From positions 186,001 to 250,000 of the forward strand of contig JBBPII010000002.1 of NCBI GenBank assembly GCA_038040385.1: a stretch of 64,000 bases of DNA, read 5' to 3'. Below are positions 9,873 to 18,744 of this stretch, piece by piece (position 1 is the first letter of the stretch; every line of letters begins with the position of its first letter). The stretch comes from Gilichinskyi gelida. GTDB lineage: Bacteria > Acidobacteriota > Thermoanaerobaculia > Gp7-AA8. The position numbers and the translations under genes are program-made. The notes beneath the pieces were generated by a model. That model did no database searches. It was given only the letters and a program-made list of their open reading frames with translations, and was not told where the DNA came from.

Positions 9873-10246
9873 TCGATCGCGTCCGCGGTGAGCAGCGTCC
9901 CGTTGGTGATGACCTCGCTGAACGGCACCTCGAAGCGGCGGACCGCCGCGAGACGATCGGGGAAGTCTCTGGTCATGAACGGCTCGGTCATCAACGAGAG
10001 GCACAAGTAGCGGCAGTGCGGGAAGACCTCGGCCGCGATTCTGTCGAACAGCCATCGCGGCATGTCGTACTTCGACAGGGCCGGAACGCGCGCGTCGCTG
10101 AAGCCGCAGGTCAGGCAGCGGAGATTGCACTTGTTGTTCTGGTCCATGAAGACGCTGAGGAAGCGTCCGTCGGTTGCGGCCGAGCCGCGCCACAGGAGCT
10201 TCTGCTTCAGGACGTTCAGTTCGTCGTCGTCGCAGATCTCGGGCAC
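9848..10246 (-). CDS. Radical SAM protein, C-terminally truncated
   Basis: Contains the radical SAM iron-sulfur motif CNLRCLTC (CxxxCxxC) and the strand SEVITNGTLL, but stops right after EKILSARP, where family members continue with the second half of the barrel and usually a SPASM domain. About 130 residues remain of an expected 300-350. The GTG at 10246 is chosen because the longer frame from ATG 10351 would overlap the preceding radical SAM gene by 68 nt. It probably lacks activity alone, unless it complements the full-length neighbour. The 3' end lies in a 12-bp inverted repeat. Confidence 0.6.
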   Translation of the reverse strand: MPEICDDDELNVLKQKLLWRGSAATDGRFLSVFMDQNNKCNLRCLTCGFSDARVPALSKYDMPRWLFDRIAAEVFPHCRYLCLSLMTEPFMTRDFPDRLAAVRRFEVPFSEVITNGTLLTADAIEKILSARP

Positions 10247-10283
10247 GCGAGGAATACGGGGGCGGAGCGCGATCTGTCCAACG

Positions 10284-11354
10284 TCAGGGACGCTGAAGGG
10301 CCCACACGCAAGTGCGGCAGATGAAATCGTCCGGCGCCTCTTCCACTCCATACGTCCAGCGGCGCATCTTCGCCATCTCCGGCCCTTCGAGGACCTCGAG
10401 GATGCTGTGGTCGGTCACGTCGCCGACGACGTAGTTCTCGTCGTAGTCCTGGCAGCAGAGGACGCACTTGCCGGACGGCGTGATGTGCAGGTGCTGGATG
10501 GGACGCGAGCCCATGAGGTCGCAGCCGGCGAGGTGGCGGATCGGCTCGGCGCGGTTGAGTCCGAGGTCGAGCCAGCCGGCGCGGTCGGTGGCGTGGTGCA
10601 TCATCACCGTGAACTTCGAGCCGGCGAATCGCTGCGAGATGGCGTCGAAGTCGGCGCGGTGCCGGTCGTCCATCTCGCCGAGGACCACGATGCGCATGTC
10701 GTCCGCGATCTGCTTGTCGCGCATGAACTCGAGGTTGCGGAGAACGAGATCGAGATGGTCGGCGCCGCGGTCGGCCTGATAACGCTCGCGATCCAGAGTC
10801 GAGAGGTTGATGCAGAGGTAGCGCAGCGTCCCGGCGTGCATGAGCGATTCGACCCGCGCAGGCGTCAGACCGGAGGCGTTGCTCAGCACGGCCACCGGCA
10901 GATCGGCGGCGAAGAGCGTCCGGCAGAGGTCGACGAAGCGGCGGTCGATGGTCGGCTCGTTGTAGCTCTGGAGGAAGACACCTTCGAGGGTCTCTCGGAA
11001 CGGCATCAGCTCCTCGACGATCCGCTCGAAGAGCGCCACCGGCATCTCCTCGTCCGGCCGCGGGGCGATGGAGACGGGGCAGAAGTAGCACTTCTGATTG
11101 CAGGTGGTGAGCGTCTCCAGCGACACGATCTTGAGGCGATGCCGGCGCGACAGGTCCTCGCCCTCCCGCACCACCCACCCGTCCGCGACGAGCGCGTCGT
11201 CGGCGTCGCCGCGGCCGTCGGCGAAGGCGCGCAGGCGCGCGAAGGCGTCATCGCCCGGTGAAAGGGCTCGATCGGTCAGCGGGTTATAGATCCGCTCCGA
11301 GCCGAGGTGCAGATAGGGATTGATGCGCACGGTCGGACTGTAAACCACAAGCAC
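10284..11354 (-). CDS. Radical SAM/SPASM domain protein
   Basis: The 356-residue protein has the radical SAM cluster motif CNQKCYFC (about 85-92), the strand VFLQSYNEPTID and a cysteine-rich C-terminus (CDLMGS..., GKCVLCCQDYD, ICRTC) typical of a SPASM auxiliary-cluster domain (about 275-350). The family uses 5'-deoxyadenosyl radical chemistry on peptides, proteins or sugars; the substrate here is unknown. It heads the minus-strand run and is divergent from a methyltransferase/glycosyltransferase pair, so modification of a surface glycan or a peptide is possible. No RiPP-like precursor is visible nearby. Confidence 0.85.
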   Translation of the reverse strand: MLVVYSPTVRINPYLHLGSERIYNPLTDRALSPGDDAFARLRAFADGRGDADDALVADGWVVREGEDLSRRHRLKIVSLETLTTCNQKCYFCPVSIAPRPDEEMPVALFERIVEELMPFRETLEGVFLQSYNEPTIDRRFVDLCRTLFAADLPVAVLSNASGLTPARVESLMHAGTLRYLCINLSTLDRERYQADRGADHLDLVLRNLEFMRDKQIADDMRIVVLGEMDDRHRADFDAISQRFAGSKFTVMMHHATDRAGWLDLGLNRAEPIRHLAGCDLMGSRPIQHLHITPSGKCVLCCQDYDENYVVGDVTDHSILEVLEGPEMAKMRRWTYGVEEAPDDFICRTCVWALQRP

Positions 11355-11394
11355 GCCTTCTCAATTCTGCGTTCTGCCGTCATCATTCGCACTT

Positions 11395-11436
11395 CGGAGC
11401 GCCTGCGGGCCAGCCGGCGGGACGCCGGCGCTCCGA
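11395..11436. repeat. Palindromic repeat, family D
   Basis: CGGAGCGCC at the left pairs with GGCGCTCCG at the right, with an inner GCCAGCCGGC core. It sits between the divergent radical SAM and methyltransferase genes. A related copy is at 13375-13434, after the glycosyltransferase gene. Confidence 0.7.
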
Positions 11437-11443
11437 CGAAAAC

Positions 11444-12586
11444 ATGATCGCCGTCCTCTTCCCCCACTTCGATCACGCCGCGATCGAGGAGCGTTACGCG
11501 AGCTGGCAGGCCCGCACGCGCTTCCGCGACGGCGGCATCGACGTGGTCGCCTACGCGCCCGACGACCGCGCCTGCGACGTGGCCGGCGAGATCGAGGCCA
11601 CGTACGCCGTGGTGGTCACCGACCCGCTGCTGCTGCCGTCCCGAAATCTCGCCCGGCGGCTGGTGGCCGCGCTGCAGGGCAGCGTCGAGGCGGTCGTTCC
11701 GGTCATGAACCTGCCGATCCACCCAGCGCAGCAGCAGACGGTGCGGCCGTACGTGACGCTGCGCGAGCTGGAGGCGGCGACGACGGAGCTCGAGGCGCGC
11801 GAGCCCGACGTCCAACGGCTCACCTGGGACGGCTCCGACCCATTCGTCTTCGCCTGCCGCGCCGACATGCTCGACGCCATGGAGACGCCGCTGCGCCGCG
11901 CGCTGGCCGGCAAGAGCGTGGCGGTCTCCCGCAACGACTACGTGCACCGCTGGTCGTCGATGCGCGGGCAGGTGCGGCAGGATCTGCTCGACCGCGTCGC
12001 CCCCGACGCCAAGTCCATCCTGGAGTTCGGCTGTGGCGAGGCCCCCCTCGGCGCGGCGCTCAAGCAGCGGCAGAAGTGCCGGGTGGTGGGCATCGAGATC
12101 GACCGCCAGGCGGCGGCCATCGCCAAGAAACGCATCGACGACGTCTACTGCGGCGACGCGCGGGAGATCGTCGGCATCCTCCACGAAACGTTCGACTGGA
12201 TCATCGGCGGCGACATCGTCGAGCACCTCGACGACCCCTGGACGTTCCTCGGCGATCTCCGCCGCATCACCAAGCCGGGAGGGCGGTTGCTGCTGTCGCT
12301 TCCGAACATCGCGCACGCCGCGCTGGTGAGCGACCTCCTCGCCGGCCGCTTCGACTACGTCTACATGGGGCTGACCTGCGTCGGGCATCTCCGCTTTTTC
12401 ACGAGGCATTCGGTGGAGGAGATGCTGGCCATCGCCGGGTGGACGGTGGAGCGGATCGAGCCGCAGGAGCTGCTGCCGTCGATGGGCGGCGAGGCGCTGA
12501 TTCGCGCGCTGGAAGATGCGCGGCTCCCGTTCTCGCGCGACGATCTCCTCGCCCCCGGCTACTACGTGACGGCGCGCAACGGATGA
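11444..12586 (+). CDS. SAM-dependent methyltransferase with N-terminal accessory domain
   Basis: The 380-residue protein has two parts. The C-terminal half (about 185-340) is a class I methyltransferase: SILEFGCGEAPLG (motif I), VVGIEIDRQ, GGDIVEHLDDPW (motif IV region) and KPGGRLLLSLPN, with RFFTRHSVEEM as in methyltransferases linked to polysaccharide clusters. The N-terminal ~180 residues resemble the nucleotide-sugar-binding half of a glycosyltransferase ('VVVTDPLLLPSRN', 'DPFVFACRADML') but are not clearly assigned. Its TGA overlaps the ATG of the glycosyltransferase gene (ATGA), so the two are translationally coupled and probably act on the same glycan or lipid. Confidence 0.8.
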   Translation: MIAVLFPHFDHAAIEERYASWQARTRFRDGGIDVVAYAPDDRACDVAGEIEATYAVVVTDPLLLPSRNLARRLVAALQGSVEAVVPVMNLPIHPAQQQTVRPYVTLRELEAATTELEAREPDVQRLTWDGSDPFVFACRADMLDAMETPLRRALAGKSVAVSRNDYVHRWSSMRGQVRQDLLDRVAPDAKSILEFGCGEAPLGAALKQRQKCRVVGIEIDRQAAAIAKKRIDDVYCGDAREIVGILHETFDWIIGGDIVEHLDDPWTFLGDLRRITKPGGRLLLSLPNIAHAALVSDLLAGRFDYVYMGLTCVGHLRFFTRHSVEEMLAIAGWTVERIEPQELLPSMGGEALIRALEDARLPFSRDDLLAPGYYVTARNG

Positions 12587-13377
12587 ACGTCACCTACCTG
12601 CTCGACGACACGGCGATCTCCGGCCGCGCGCGAACGCTGCTGGCGCAAGCCGACGCGCTCGTCGGGCGCGGACATCGGGTGCGCATCGCCACCACGGGCG
12701 CGCCGGTGACGTGGCGCGCCTCGCGCGCGGAATGGATGTACGTCGACGATTTCTCTTCCGTCGAGGACGAGATCGTCGTCGCCGAACCGCCGGCCGGCTT
12801 CGAGATCGTCGACGCCGAGGTGTATCGCGCGCGCGTGGCGCAGGAGAACGCGCCGGTGCGGGTGCTGCTGTGCGGCGCATCGCAGGACGAGGCGAAGCAC
12901 CTCGACGACGGCTACGGCGCGGCGGCGCACGCCCGGTGGTTCCACCAGCGCTTCGATCTGATCCGCGTCTCGCCGTGGGCGCCGTCGCGCGACGAGCCGC
13001 TCGACGCGGTGCAGGAGTTCCACGTCGGGCTGACCACCGCGGAGATGACGCGGCTCATGCACTCCTGCGACGCGATCATCGCGCCCGAGGAGCGCTTCTC
13101 GCTGTCGACGGCCGAGGCGCTGGCCGCGGGACTGCCGGCGGCGATGACGCATCGGGATTGGGACTACGGCCTCTCCGCTCCCGTCGATAACGCCGTCGAG
13201 CTGGGTGAGAAGCTCATCGAGCTGCTGAGCGACGCCGAGCTGCGCGACCGCCTGCGCAAGCGCGGGTGGGCGGTGGCGGAGCGGTGGCGAGCGGCGAACG
13301 TCGCCGCGCGCCTGGAGGAGTGGCTCGTGGAGCGCCGCCGTCCCGGCGGCTGGCCCGGCGGCGTCCCGCCGCCGTAG
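12583..13377 (+). CDS. Glycosyltransferase family 1-like protein
   Basis: 264 residues, shorter than a typical GT-B enzyme (350-400). The C-terminal half carries the donor-binding pattern of GT4/GT1 enzymes: SCDAIIAPEERFSLSTAEALAAGLPAAM (about 160-190), where the E...E pair matches the EX7E region, followed by a helix with AELRDRLRKRGW. The N-terminal part (MNVTYLLDD... GRGHRVRIAT) is an abbreviated acceptor domain. ATG 12583 lies in the TGA of the methyltransferase gene. The last ~15 codons (RRPGGWPGGVPPP) are GC-rich palindromic sequence, suggesting that a repeat replaced the native C-terminus. Confidence 0.75.
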   Translation: MNVTYLLDDTAISGRARTLLAQADALVGRGHRVRIATTGAPVTWRASRAEWMYVDDFSSVEDEIVVAEPPAGFEIVDAEVYRARVAQENAPVRVLLCGASQDEAKHLDDGYGAAAHARWFHQRFDLIRVSPWAPSRDEPLDAVQEFHVGLTTAEMTRLMHSCDAIIAPEERFSLSTAEALAAGLPAAMTHRDWDYGLSAPVDNAVELGEKLIELLSDAELRDRLRKRGWAVAERWRAANVAARLEEWLVERRRPGGWPGGVPPP

Positions 13378-13434
13378 AGCGCAGGCGAGACGCCTGCGGG
13401 CCAGCCGGCGAGGACGCCGGCGTTCCTACGGCGT
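13375..13434. repeat. Palindromic repeat, family D, between convergent genes
   Basis: Shares the GCCTGCGGGCCAGCCGGCG core with 11395-11436. It starts at the TAG stop of the glycosyltransferase gene and runs to the 3' end of the S9 peptidase gene; the inverted arms could act as a bidirectional hairpin terminator. Confidence 0.65.
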
Positions 13435-15399
13435 CACCTTCCCGCCCGTGATCACCTTCACCGCGGCCGTCGAGCCGGCGATGCGGTCGCCGCTCAGCGG
13501 CTCAGCGCGGCCGCCGAGGCACTGCGCGAGAAAGTTCTCGGCGCGGGCGTTGAAGTCGATGCGGTTCTCCGGCCGCGCGAATCCGTGGCCTTCGTCGCTG
13601 TACACCACGTACGTCACCGAGCCGTTGTTCTTCTGGATGGCCTCCACGATCTGCTCCGACTCGCGCACGTTCACCCGCGGATCGTTCTGTCCCTGCCCGA
13701 TGAGCAGCGGCTTCTTGATCTGATCGGCTTTGAACAGCGGCGATGCGTTGCGGATCAGATCCGCCTCGGCCGGGTCATCGATATTTCCCATCCGCTTGGC
13801 GAACATCGCTTTCCCCACCGCCCAGTACGGCGGGATGGAGTTGAGGAGCGTCTTCAGGTTCGAAGGGCCGACGATGTCGACGCCGCAGGTGAAGTAGTCG
13901 GGCGTGTACGTCAGGCCGGCGAGGGTGGCGTAGCCGCCGTACGAGCCGCCCATGATGGCGATCTTCTTCGGGTCGGCGTAGCCCTGCTTGACCGCCCAGT
14001 TCGAGGCATCGATGAGGTCGTCGTGCATCTTCAGACCCCACTGCTTGTCGCCGGCGTTGAGGAACTTCTTGCCGTAGCCGGTCGAAGCGCGGAAGTTCGT
14101 CTGCAGCACGGCGTAGCCGCGGTTGGCGAGCCACTGCGCGGTGGAGCTGTAGCCCCAGAAGTCGCGGCCCCACGGTCCGCCGTGGACGTAGAGAACCATC
14201 GGCAGGTTCTTCGCCGGCAGGCCGGCCGGCAGTGTCAAGTACGCGTGCATGTCGAAGCCGTCACGGGTCTTGATCACCACCGGCTTCATCTCCGCGAGTT
14301 GCAGGTTCTCCAGCTTCGGCTGCGCGGTGAAGAGGAACGTCCCCTTCTTCCCCTCGCGGTCCCATGTGAACCAGCGGACGGGCCCGCGGTCGGAGGTGAA
14401 GGCCACGAGCCAGGTCTTGTTCTCGGCGTCGCGGTTGACGATGCTGAAGTCTCCGTCGGCGAGCTTGGCGATGGCGTCGAAGTCCCCTTTCACCGCCGGA
14501 TCGATGATGGTCCACTTCCGCCGTCCCGGCTCGAAGGAGACCGCCTCCACCACCTTGGTGTACGGGTTGACCATGACGATCCCGGCATCGACCTCGGGCG
14601 AAAACGTGATGACCTTCTCCGCGCCGGTCTCCATGTTCTTTTCGATCAGGCGGGCGGTGTCGCTGCCGATCGACGACTCCAGGACCACCGACTGCCCGTC
14701 GGGCGTCACGCTGACGGCGGAGAGGATTTCGTCGTACGGCGCCTTGATGAGCGTCTTCCACGGCCAGAGGTGGTTCTTGCGGACCCGGATCTCGGTCGAG
14801 CCGTCCTTCGGATCGACGGCCGAGGCGACCACAACCTCGTTGTTCTTGGCGGCGATCCAGCCGTCGACGTCGCCGGGATTCTGGGTGTCGAGCGTCAGCG
14901 CGCCGTTGGAGAGCGTGACGCGGTGGACGTCGAAGTAGCGTCGGTCGCGCGCGTTGAGCGTCACCAGCACCTGGTCGGGCAGCCCCGAATCGAGGGCCAC
15001 GACCGCCGCGCGGGTCCCCTGAATCGGCGTGTAGTCGCGGACGTTGTTCGAATGCAGGTCGACGCCGTACAGATGAAAATTCTCGTTGCCGTCGTCGTCC
15101 TGCAGGTAGAGCAGTGTCTTGTTGTCGCGGGCCCACGTGTACTGCCGGATGCCGCGCTTCTTGTCCGCGGTGACCACCTTGGCGTCGTCGGCGCCGATGG
15201 TCTTGACCCAAACCTGGAGGACGTTTTTCTTGTCCGGCGCCAGCCACGCCAGCCGCTTGCCGTCGGGCGAGAGCTGCGGCGCGGTGCGCTCCGGATTGCC
15301 GAACAGCACGTCGCGTGCGATCAGCGGCGGCAGCTCAGCGAAGAGCTGCGTGGCCGCCAGGAACAACAGGGCAGTAAAAAGCCGTATGCGTTTCGTCAA
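13426..15399 (-). CDS. S9 family peptidase (prolyl oligopeptidase/acylaminoacyl-peptidase type), secreted
   Basis: 657 residues: an N-terminal signal peptide (hydrophobic TALLFLAATQLFA then cleavage), a beta-propeller domain to about residue 390 (with LSPDGKRLAW at its start), and an alpha/beta-hydrolase domain. The serine nucleophile is in GGSYGGYA (about 487-494), the Asp in GQNDPRVN and the His in DEGHGFARPENR near the C-terminus. It would cleave oligopeptides in the periplasm or outside. ATG 15399 is followed at once by the signal peptide and preceded by a GGAGGA-like ribosome site. Monocistronic and convergent with the glycosyltransferase gene. Confidence 0.92.
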   Translation of the reverse strand: MTKRIRLFTALLFLAATQLFAELPPLIARDVLFGNPERTAPQLSPDGKRLAWLAPDKKNVLQVWVKTIGADDAKVVTADKKRGIRQYTWARDNKTLLYLQDDDGNENFHLYGVDLHSNNVRDYTPIQGTRAAVVALDSGLPDQVLVTLNARDRRYFDVHRVTLSNGALTLDTQNPGDVDGWIAAKNNEVVVASAVDPKDGSTEIRVRKNHLWPWKTLIKAPYDEILSAVSVTPDGQSVVLESSIGSDTARLIEKNMETGAEKVITFSPEVDAGIVMVNPYTKVVEAVSFEPGRRKWTIIDPAVKGDFDAIAKLADGDFSIVNRDAENKTWLVAFTSDRGPVRWFTWDREGKKGTFLFTAQPKLENLQLAEMKPVVIKTRDGFDMHAYLTLPAGLPAKNLPMVLYVHGGPWGRDFWGYSSTAQWLANRGYAVLQTNFRASTGYGKKFLNAGDKQWGLKMHDDLIDASNWAVKQGYADPKKIAIMGGSYGGYATLAGLTYTPDYFTCGVDIVGPSNLKTLLNSIPPYWAVGKAMFAKRMGNIDDPAEADLIRNASPLFKADQIKKPLLIGQGQNDPRVNVRESEQIVEAIQKNNGSVTYVVYSDEGHGFARPENRIDFNARAENFLAQCLGGRAEPLSGDRIAGSTAAVKVITGGKVTP

Positions 15400-15563
15400 G
15401 TGTTTCCTCCTGCCGCCTAGAAACGAAGCCGAGACCGTTCGGTTCCGCTCGGCGGATGATAATGCGTCCGGCGCGGCGCCGATTTCGCATGATCACGAAC
15501 CGCGACGGTTGCTTGTGAAAAGTTTCTCAACCCCATAAGATTCCGCGGCCAGCAACGCTTCCT

Positions 15564-16151
15564 ATGCCCACCGAACGCGTCGACAACAACCCTGACTCGA
15601 TCATCGGGCGAAAGCCCGGTTCTCCTCCCGGCGAAGGGGCGGAAAAGGGCCTCATCACTCTCCCCGGCGAGTCGGAGCGGGAGATCGACGACTTCGCCGG
15701 CGGCACCTACCTCACCACCACCCTCGACACGATGGTCAACTGGGCGCGCGGCAACTCCCTCTGGCCGCTCCCGTTCGGCACGGCGTGCTGCGCCATCGAG
15801 TTCATGTCCATGGTCTCGTCGCACTACGACATCGCGCGTTTCGGCGCCGAGGTGGTGCGCTTCTCGCCGCGCCAGGCGGATCTGATGATCGTGGCCGGCA
15901 CCATCGTGGACAAAATGGCCCCGGTGATGAAGACCATCTACGACCAGATGCCGGAGCCAAAGTACGTCATCGCCATGGGCGCCTGCGCCACATCCGGCGG
16001 CTTCTACCGCGTCTATCACGTGGTGCAGGGCATCGACGAGGTCATCCCCGTCGACATCTGGGTTCCCGGCTGCCCGCCAACCCCGGAAGGGCTGATGTAC
16101 GGAATCCTGAAGTTGAAGGAGAAGATTCAGCGGGGAGAGATTCGTCGATGA
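15564..16151 (+). CDS. nuoB: NADH-quinone oxidoreductase subunit B
   Basis: Peripheral-arm subunit of respiratory complex I that binds cluster N2 and contacts the quinone site. The 195-residue protein contains the tandem-cysteine motif FGTACCAIEFM (about 72-82), the conserved RFGAEVVRFSPRQADLM, GACATSGG (third cysteine) and VPGCPPTPE (fourth cysteine). The first ~45 residues are a variable extension. It is first in nuoB-nuoCD-nuoI; an 88-bp palindromic repeat lies between its TGA and the nuoCD start. Confidence 0.95.
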   Translation: MPTERVDNNPDSIIGRKPGSPPGEGAEKGLITLPGESEREIDDFAGGTYLTTTLDTMVNWARGNSLWPLPFGTACCAIEFMSMVSSHYDIARFGAEVVRFSPRQADLMIVAGTIVDKMAPVMKTIYDQMPEPKYVIAMGACATSGGFYRVYHVVQGIDEVIPVDIWVPGCPPTPEGLMYGILKLKEKIQRGEIRR

Positions 16152-16152
16152 A

Positions 16153-16240
16153 GGGTTTCGGGGTTGCGAGGTTGCGAGGTTGCGCAGCGGCAAAGCCTGC
16201 GACACCCCGCAACCCCGAAACCGCGCAACCCCGCAACCCC
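16153..16240. repeat. Palindromic repeat, family C, inside the nuo cluster
   Basis: Left arm made of GGGTTTCGGGGTTGCGAGGTTGCG-like units, right arm of the complementary CGCAACCCCG-AAACC units. It separates nuoB from nuoCD and could fold into a long hairpin in the polycistronic RNA. A diverged copy lies at 60783-60866. Confidence 0.75.
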
Positions 16241-16245
16241 ACGTC

Positions 16246-18006
16246 ATGAGCACCCTCACCAAATTCTCCGCCATCCCCTACACCGGCCCCGCGCCCACCA
16301 ATCGCGAGCCGTTCGTGCCGGCGAACGCCGATGCGGCGGACGCGCGCGGTGCCGAGCTCGCGGCGCGGCTCGGGGCGGAGCAGGAGACGCGGCAGGACCT
16401 CCCGACGCTGATCGTCGAAAAGGACCGCCTTCTCGATACGTTCCGTGCGCTGAAGAGCGAGACGTTCACCATGCCTCTCGACTGCTGGGGCGTCGACTAT
16501 CCGAGCCGTGAGAAGCGCTTCGACGTCATGTACCAGTTCTACTCGCTCGACAAGAACGAGCGTGTCCGGCTGAAAGTTCGCGCCGGCGAGGATGAGCCGG
16601 TCCCCTCGGGCGTCTCAATCTTCAAGGGCCTGGACTGGTTCGAGCGCGAAGTGTTCGACATGTTCGGCGTCCGCTTCGACGGCCACCCCAACCTTCGCCG
16701 CATCCTTTGCCACGAGGCGTTCCAAGGACACCCGCTGCGCAAGGACTACGACGCCGCGCAGCGCTGGATCTGCACCGAGAAGGACGTGGCGGTGCTGATC
16801 CCGAAGATCGACCCGCGCTTCGAGAACGTCGACACCGATTACGAGCGCGTCACCCTCAACCTCGGCCCGTCCCATCCGGCGACGCACGGCACGCTGCGCA
16901 TCGTGGTCACCCTCGACGGCGAGACCATCATCGGCGCCGATCAGGAGATCGGCTACCTCCACCGCTGCTTCGAGAAGATGTCGGAGACGCACACCTACCA
17001 GCAGGTCATCCCCTTCACCGACCGCCTCAACTACATGTCGGCGATGATCAACAACGTCGGCTACTGCATGGCGGTGGAGAAGCTGCTGGGCGTCGAGGCG
17101 CCGCCCCGCGCGCAGTACATCCGGCTCATCCTCTCGGAGTTCATGCGCATCGCCGATCACCTGGTCTGCATCGGCACGAACCTGGTCGACATGGGCGCCC
17201 TGACGAACTTCTGGTACCTCTTCCAGCCGCGCGAGGAGATCTACGGTCTGGTCGAGTCGTGCTGCGGCGCGCGCATCCTGCCGAGCTACACGCGCATCGG
17301 CGGGCTGGCGGTCGATGCGCCGGGCGATTTCCTGGCCAACGCGCAGCGACTGGTCAACTCCATCCCCAAGTTCATCAACGACGTCGAGAAGCTCGTCGAC
17401 CGCAACAAGATCTTTCATGACCGCACGGTGGGCGTGGCGCCGATCAGCGCCGCCGACGCCATCGACTACGGCTTCACCGGCCCCTGCCTCCGCGCCTGCG
17501 GCGTTCCCTACGACGTGCGCAAGTCCAACCCCTACCTGGGGTACGAGACCTACGACTGGGACGTCCCGGTGGCCGACGGCGGCGACACGTTCGCGCGCTA
17601 CCTGGTGCGCATGGAAGAGATGCGCCAGTCGCTGCGCATCCTGCAGCAGGCCATCGACCGCGGCCTCCCGCCCGGTCCGGTCATCGTCGACGACCCGTAC
17701 ATCGCCCTGCCGCCGAAGTCGAAGGTCTACAACGAGATGGAATCGCTGATCTACCACTTCAAGCTGATCATGCACGGCATTCAGCCGCCGGTGGGCGAGA
17801 CGTACTTCCAGGTCGAAGGGGGCAACGGCGAGCTCGGGTTCTACGTCGTGTCCGACGGGACGAAGAACCCGTACCGCGTCCGCTGCCGCCCGCCCTGCTT
17901 CGCCATTTATCAGGCGTTCGGGCGGATGATCACCGGGCAGACCATTCCCGACGCGGTCGCCGCGCTGGGTTCGTTGAATATCATTGCTGGAGAATTGGAT
18001 CACTGA
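16246..18006 (+). CDS. nuoCD: NADH-quinone oxidoreductase subunits C and D, fused
   Basis: A 586-residue fusion. The NuoC (30-kDa) part is about residues 60-180, with FEREVFDMFGVRFDGHPNLRR and HPLRKDY; the NuoD (49-kDa) part follows from about 195, with LNLGPSHPATHGTLR, GYLHRCFEKM and the C-terminal SLNIIAGELDH that ends near the quinone pocket. NuoCD fusions are known in Enterobacteria and others. ATG 16246 is chosen because the longer frame upstream is repeat sequence. The TGA is followed by a family B palindrome and then nuoI. Confidence 0.95.
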   Translation: MSTLTKFSAIPYTGPAPTNREPFVPANADAADARGAELAARLGAEQETRQDLPTLIVEKDRLLDTFRALKSETFTMPLDCWGVDYPSREKRFDVMYQFYSLDKNERVRLKVRAGEDEPVPSGVSIFKGLDWFEREVFDMFGVRFDGHPNLRRILCHEAFQGHPLRKDYDAAQRWICTEKDVAVLIPKIDPRFENVDTDYERVTLNLGPSHPATHGTLRIVVTLDGETIIGADQEIGYLHRCFEKMSETHTYQQVIPFTDRLNYMSAMINNVGYCMAVEKLLGVEAPPRAQYIRLILSEFMRIADHLVCIGTNLVDMGALTNFWYLFQPREEIYGLVESCCGARILPSYTRIGGLAVDAPGDFLANAQRLVNSIPKFINDVEKLVDRNKIFHDRTVGVAPISAADAIDYGFTGPCLRACGVPYDVRKSNPYLGYETYDWDVPVADGGDTFARYLVRMEEMRQSLRILQQAIDRGLPPGPVIVDDPYIALPPKSKVYNEMESLIYHFKLIMHGIQPPVGETYFQVEGGNGELGFYVVSDGTKNPYRVRCRPPCFAIYQAFGRMITGQTIPDAVAALGSLNIIAGELDH

Positions 18007-18072
18007 GGTTCGCCGTTAGCCGTTGACCGTTGGCCGAGCGCTCGGTCAACGGCCAACAGCCAACGGCCAACG
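18007..18072. repeat. Palindromic repeat, family B
   Basis: Units of GCCGTTGACCGTTGGCC face their reverse complements around a central GAGCGCTC. It follows the nuoCD TGA directly and precedes the nuoI start by 6 bp. Related copies are at 46094-46175 and, inside a gene, at 56027-56060. Confidence 0.8.
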
Positions 18073-18078
18073 AATCAC

Positions 18079-18723
18079 ATGCAGGTCACACGAATCGCAC
18101 CCGGCGTGGTCAAAGTCTCTCCTCCGCGGATGAGCGTCCTCGACCGCCTCTACCTGCCGCAGGTGATCAAGGGGATGTTCGTCACCATCCGCCACCTGCT
18201 GCACAACCTGGCGCACTACAAGAACCTCCCGATCATTTCGTATCCGGAAGTGAAGCGCGTCTACTCCGAGCGCTTCCGCGGACGCCACATCCTCACCACG
18301 CGCGAGGACGGCACCACCCGCTGCGTGGCCTGCTACATGTGCTCGACCGCCTGTCCGGCGGAGTGCATCACCATCGAGGCCGGCGAGGACGAGCGGACGC
18401 GCGAGAAGTTCCCGGTCCGCTACGACATCGACCTGCTCCGCTGCGTCTTCTGCGGCTATTGCGTCGATGCCTGCCCCGAGGACGCGATCTACATGACCCG
18501 CGACTACGAGATGGCCATCGACACTCGCGCCCGCGCCGTGGTCGGCTTGCGCGATCTGGTCGTCCCCCCGAACTTCCCCGTCGAGCCGATGGGATGGCGC
18601 CCGTACTACGGCTCGATGGAGAAGACGAACTGGGCGGGCGGGACGGGCGGGGGGCAGCCGCGCCGCTCGGCGCCGTTCGAGGACGACGCTCCCCCCAATC
18701 CGGACGTCTTTCGAGGGGCGTAG
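18079..18723 (+). CDS. nuoI: NADH-quinone oxidoreductase subunit I (2x[4Fe-4S] ferredoxin-like)
   Basis: Carries clusters N6a and N6b in complex I. Two ferredoxin motifs are present: CVACYMCSTACP (about 77-88) and CVFCGYCVDACP (about 116-127). The N-terminal helix (VIKGMFVTIRHLLHN) is the usual membrane-surface helix. At 214 residues it has a proline/glycine-rich C-terminal tail beyond the fold. No nuoE/F/G/H/J-N follows: the next gene is a ferritin-like protein, so remaining subunits must be encoded elsewhere. Confidence 0.93.
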   Translation: MQVTRIAPGVVKVSPPRMSVLDRLYLPQVIKGMFVTIRHLLHNLAHYKNLPIISYPEVKRVYSERFRGRHILTTREDGTTRCVACYMCSTACPAECITIEAGEDERTREKFPVRYDIDLLRCVFCGYCVDACPEDAIYMTRDYEMAIDTRARAVVGLRDLVVPPNFPVEPMGWRPYYGSMEKTNWAGGTGGGQPRRSAPFEDDAPPNPDVFRGA

Positions 18724-18744
18724 AGCTATCATCCCCGTTCCCCC

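Noticed and set aside
13585..15420. 611-codon frame opposite the S9 peptidase gene
   Set aside because: Antisense shadow of a gene with complete catalytic residues; product is Arg/Val/Asp-rich with no recognised domain.
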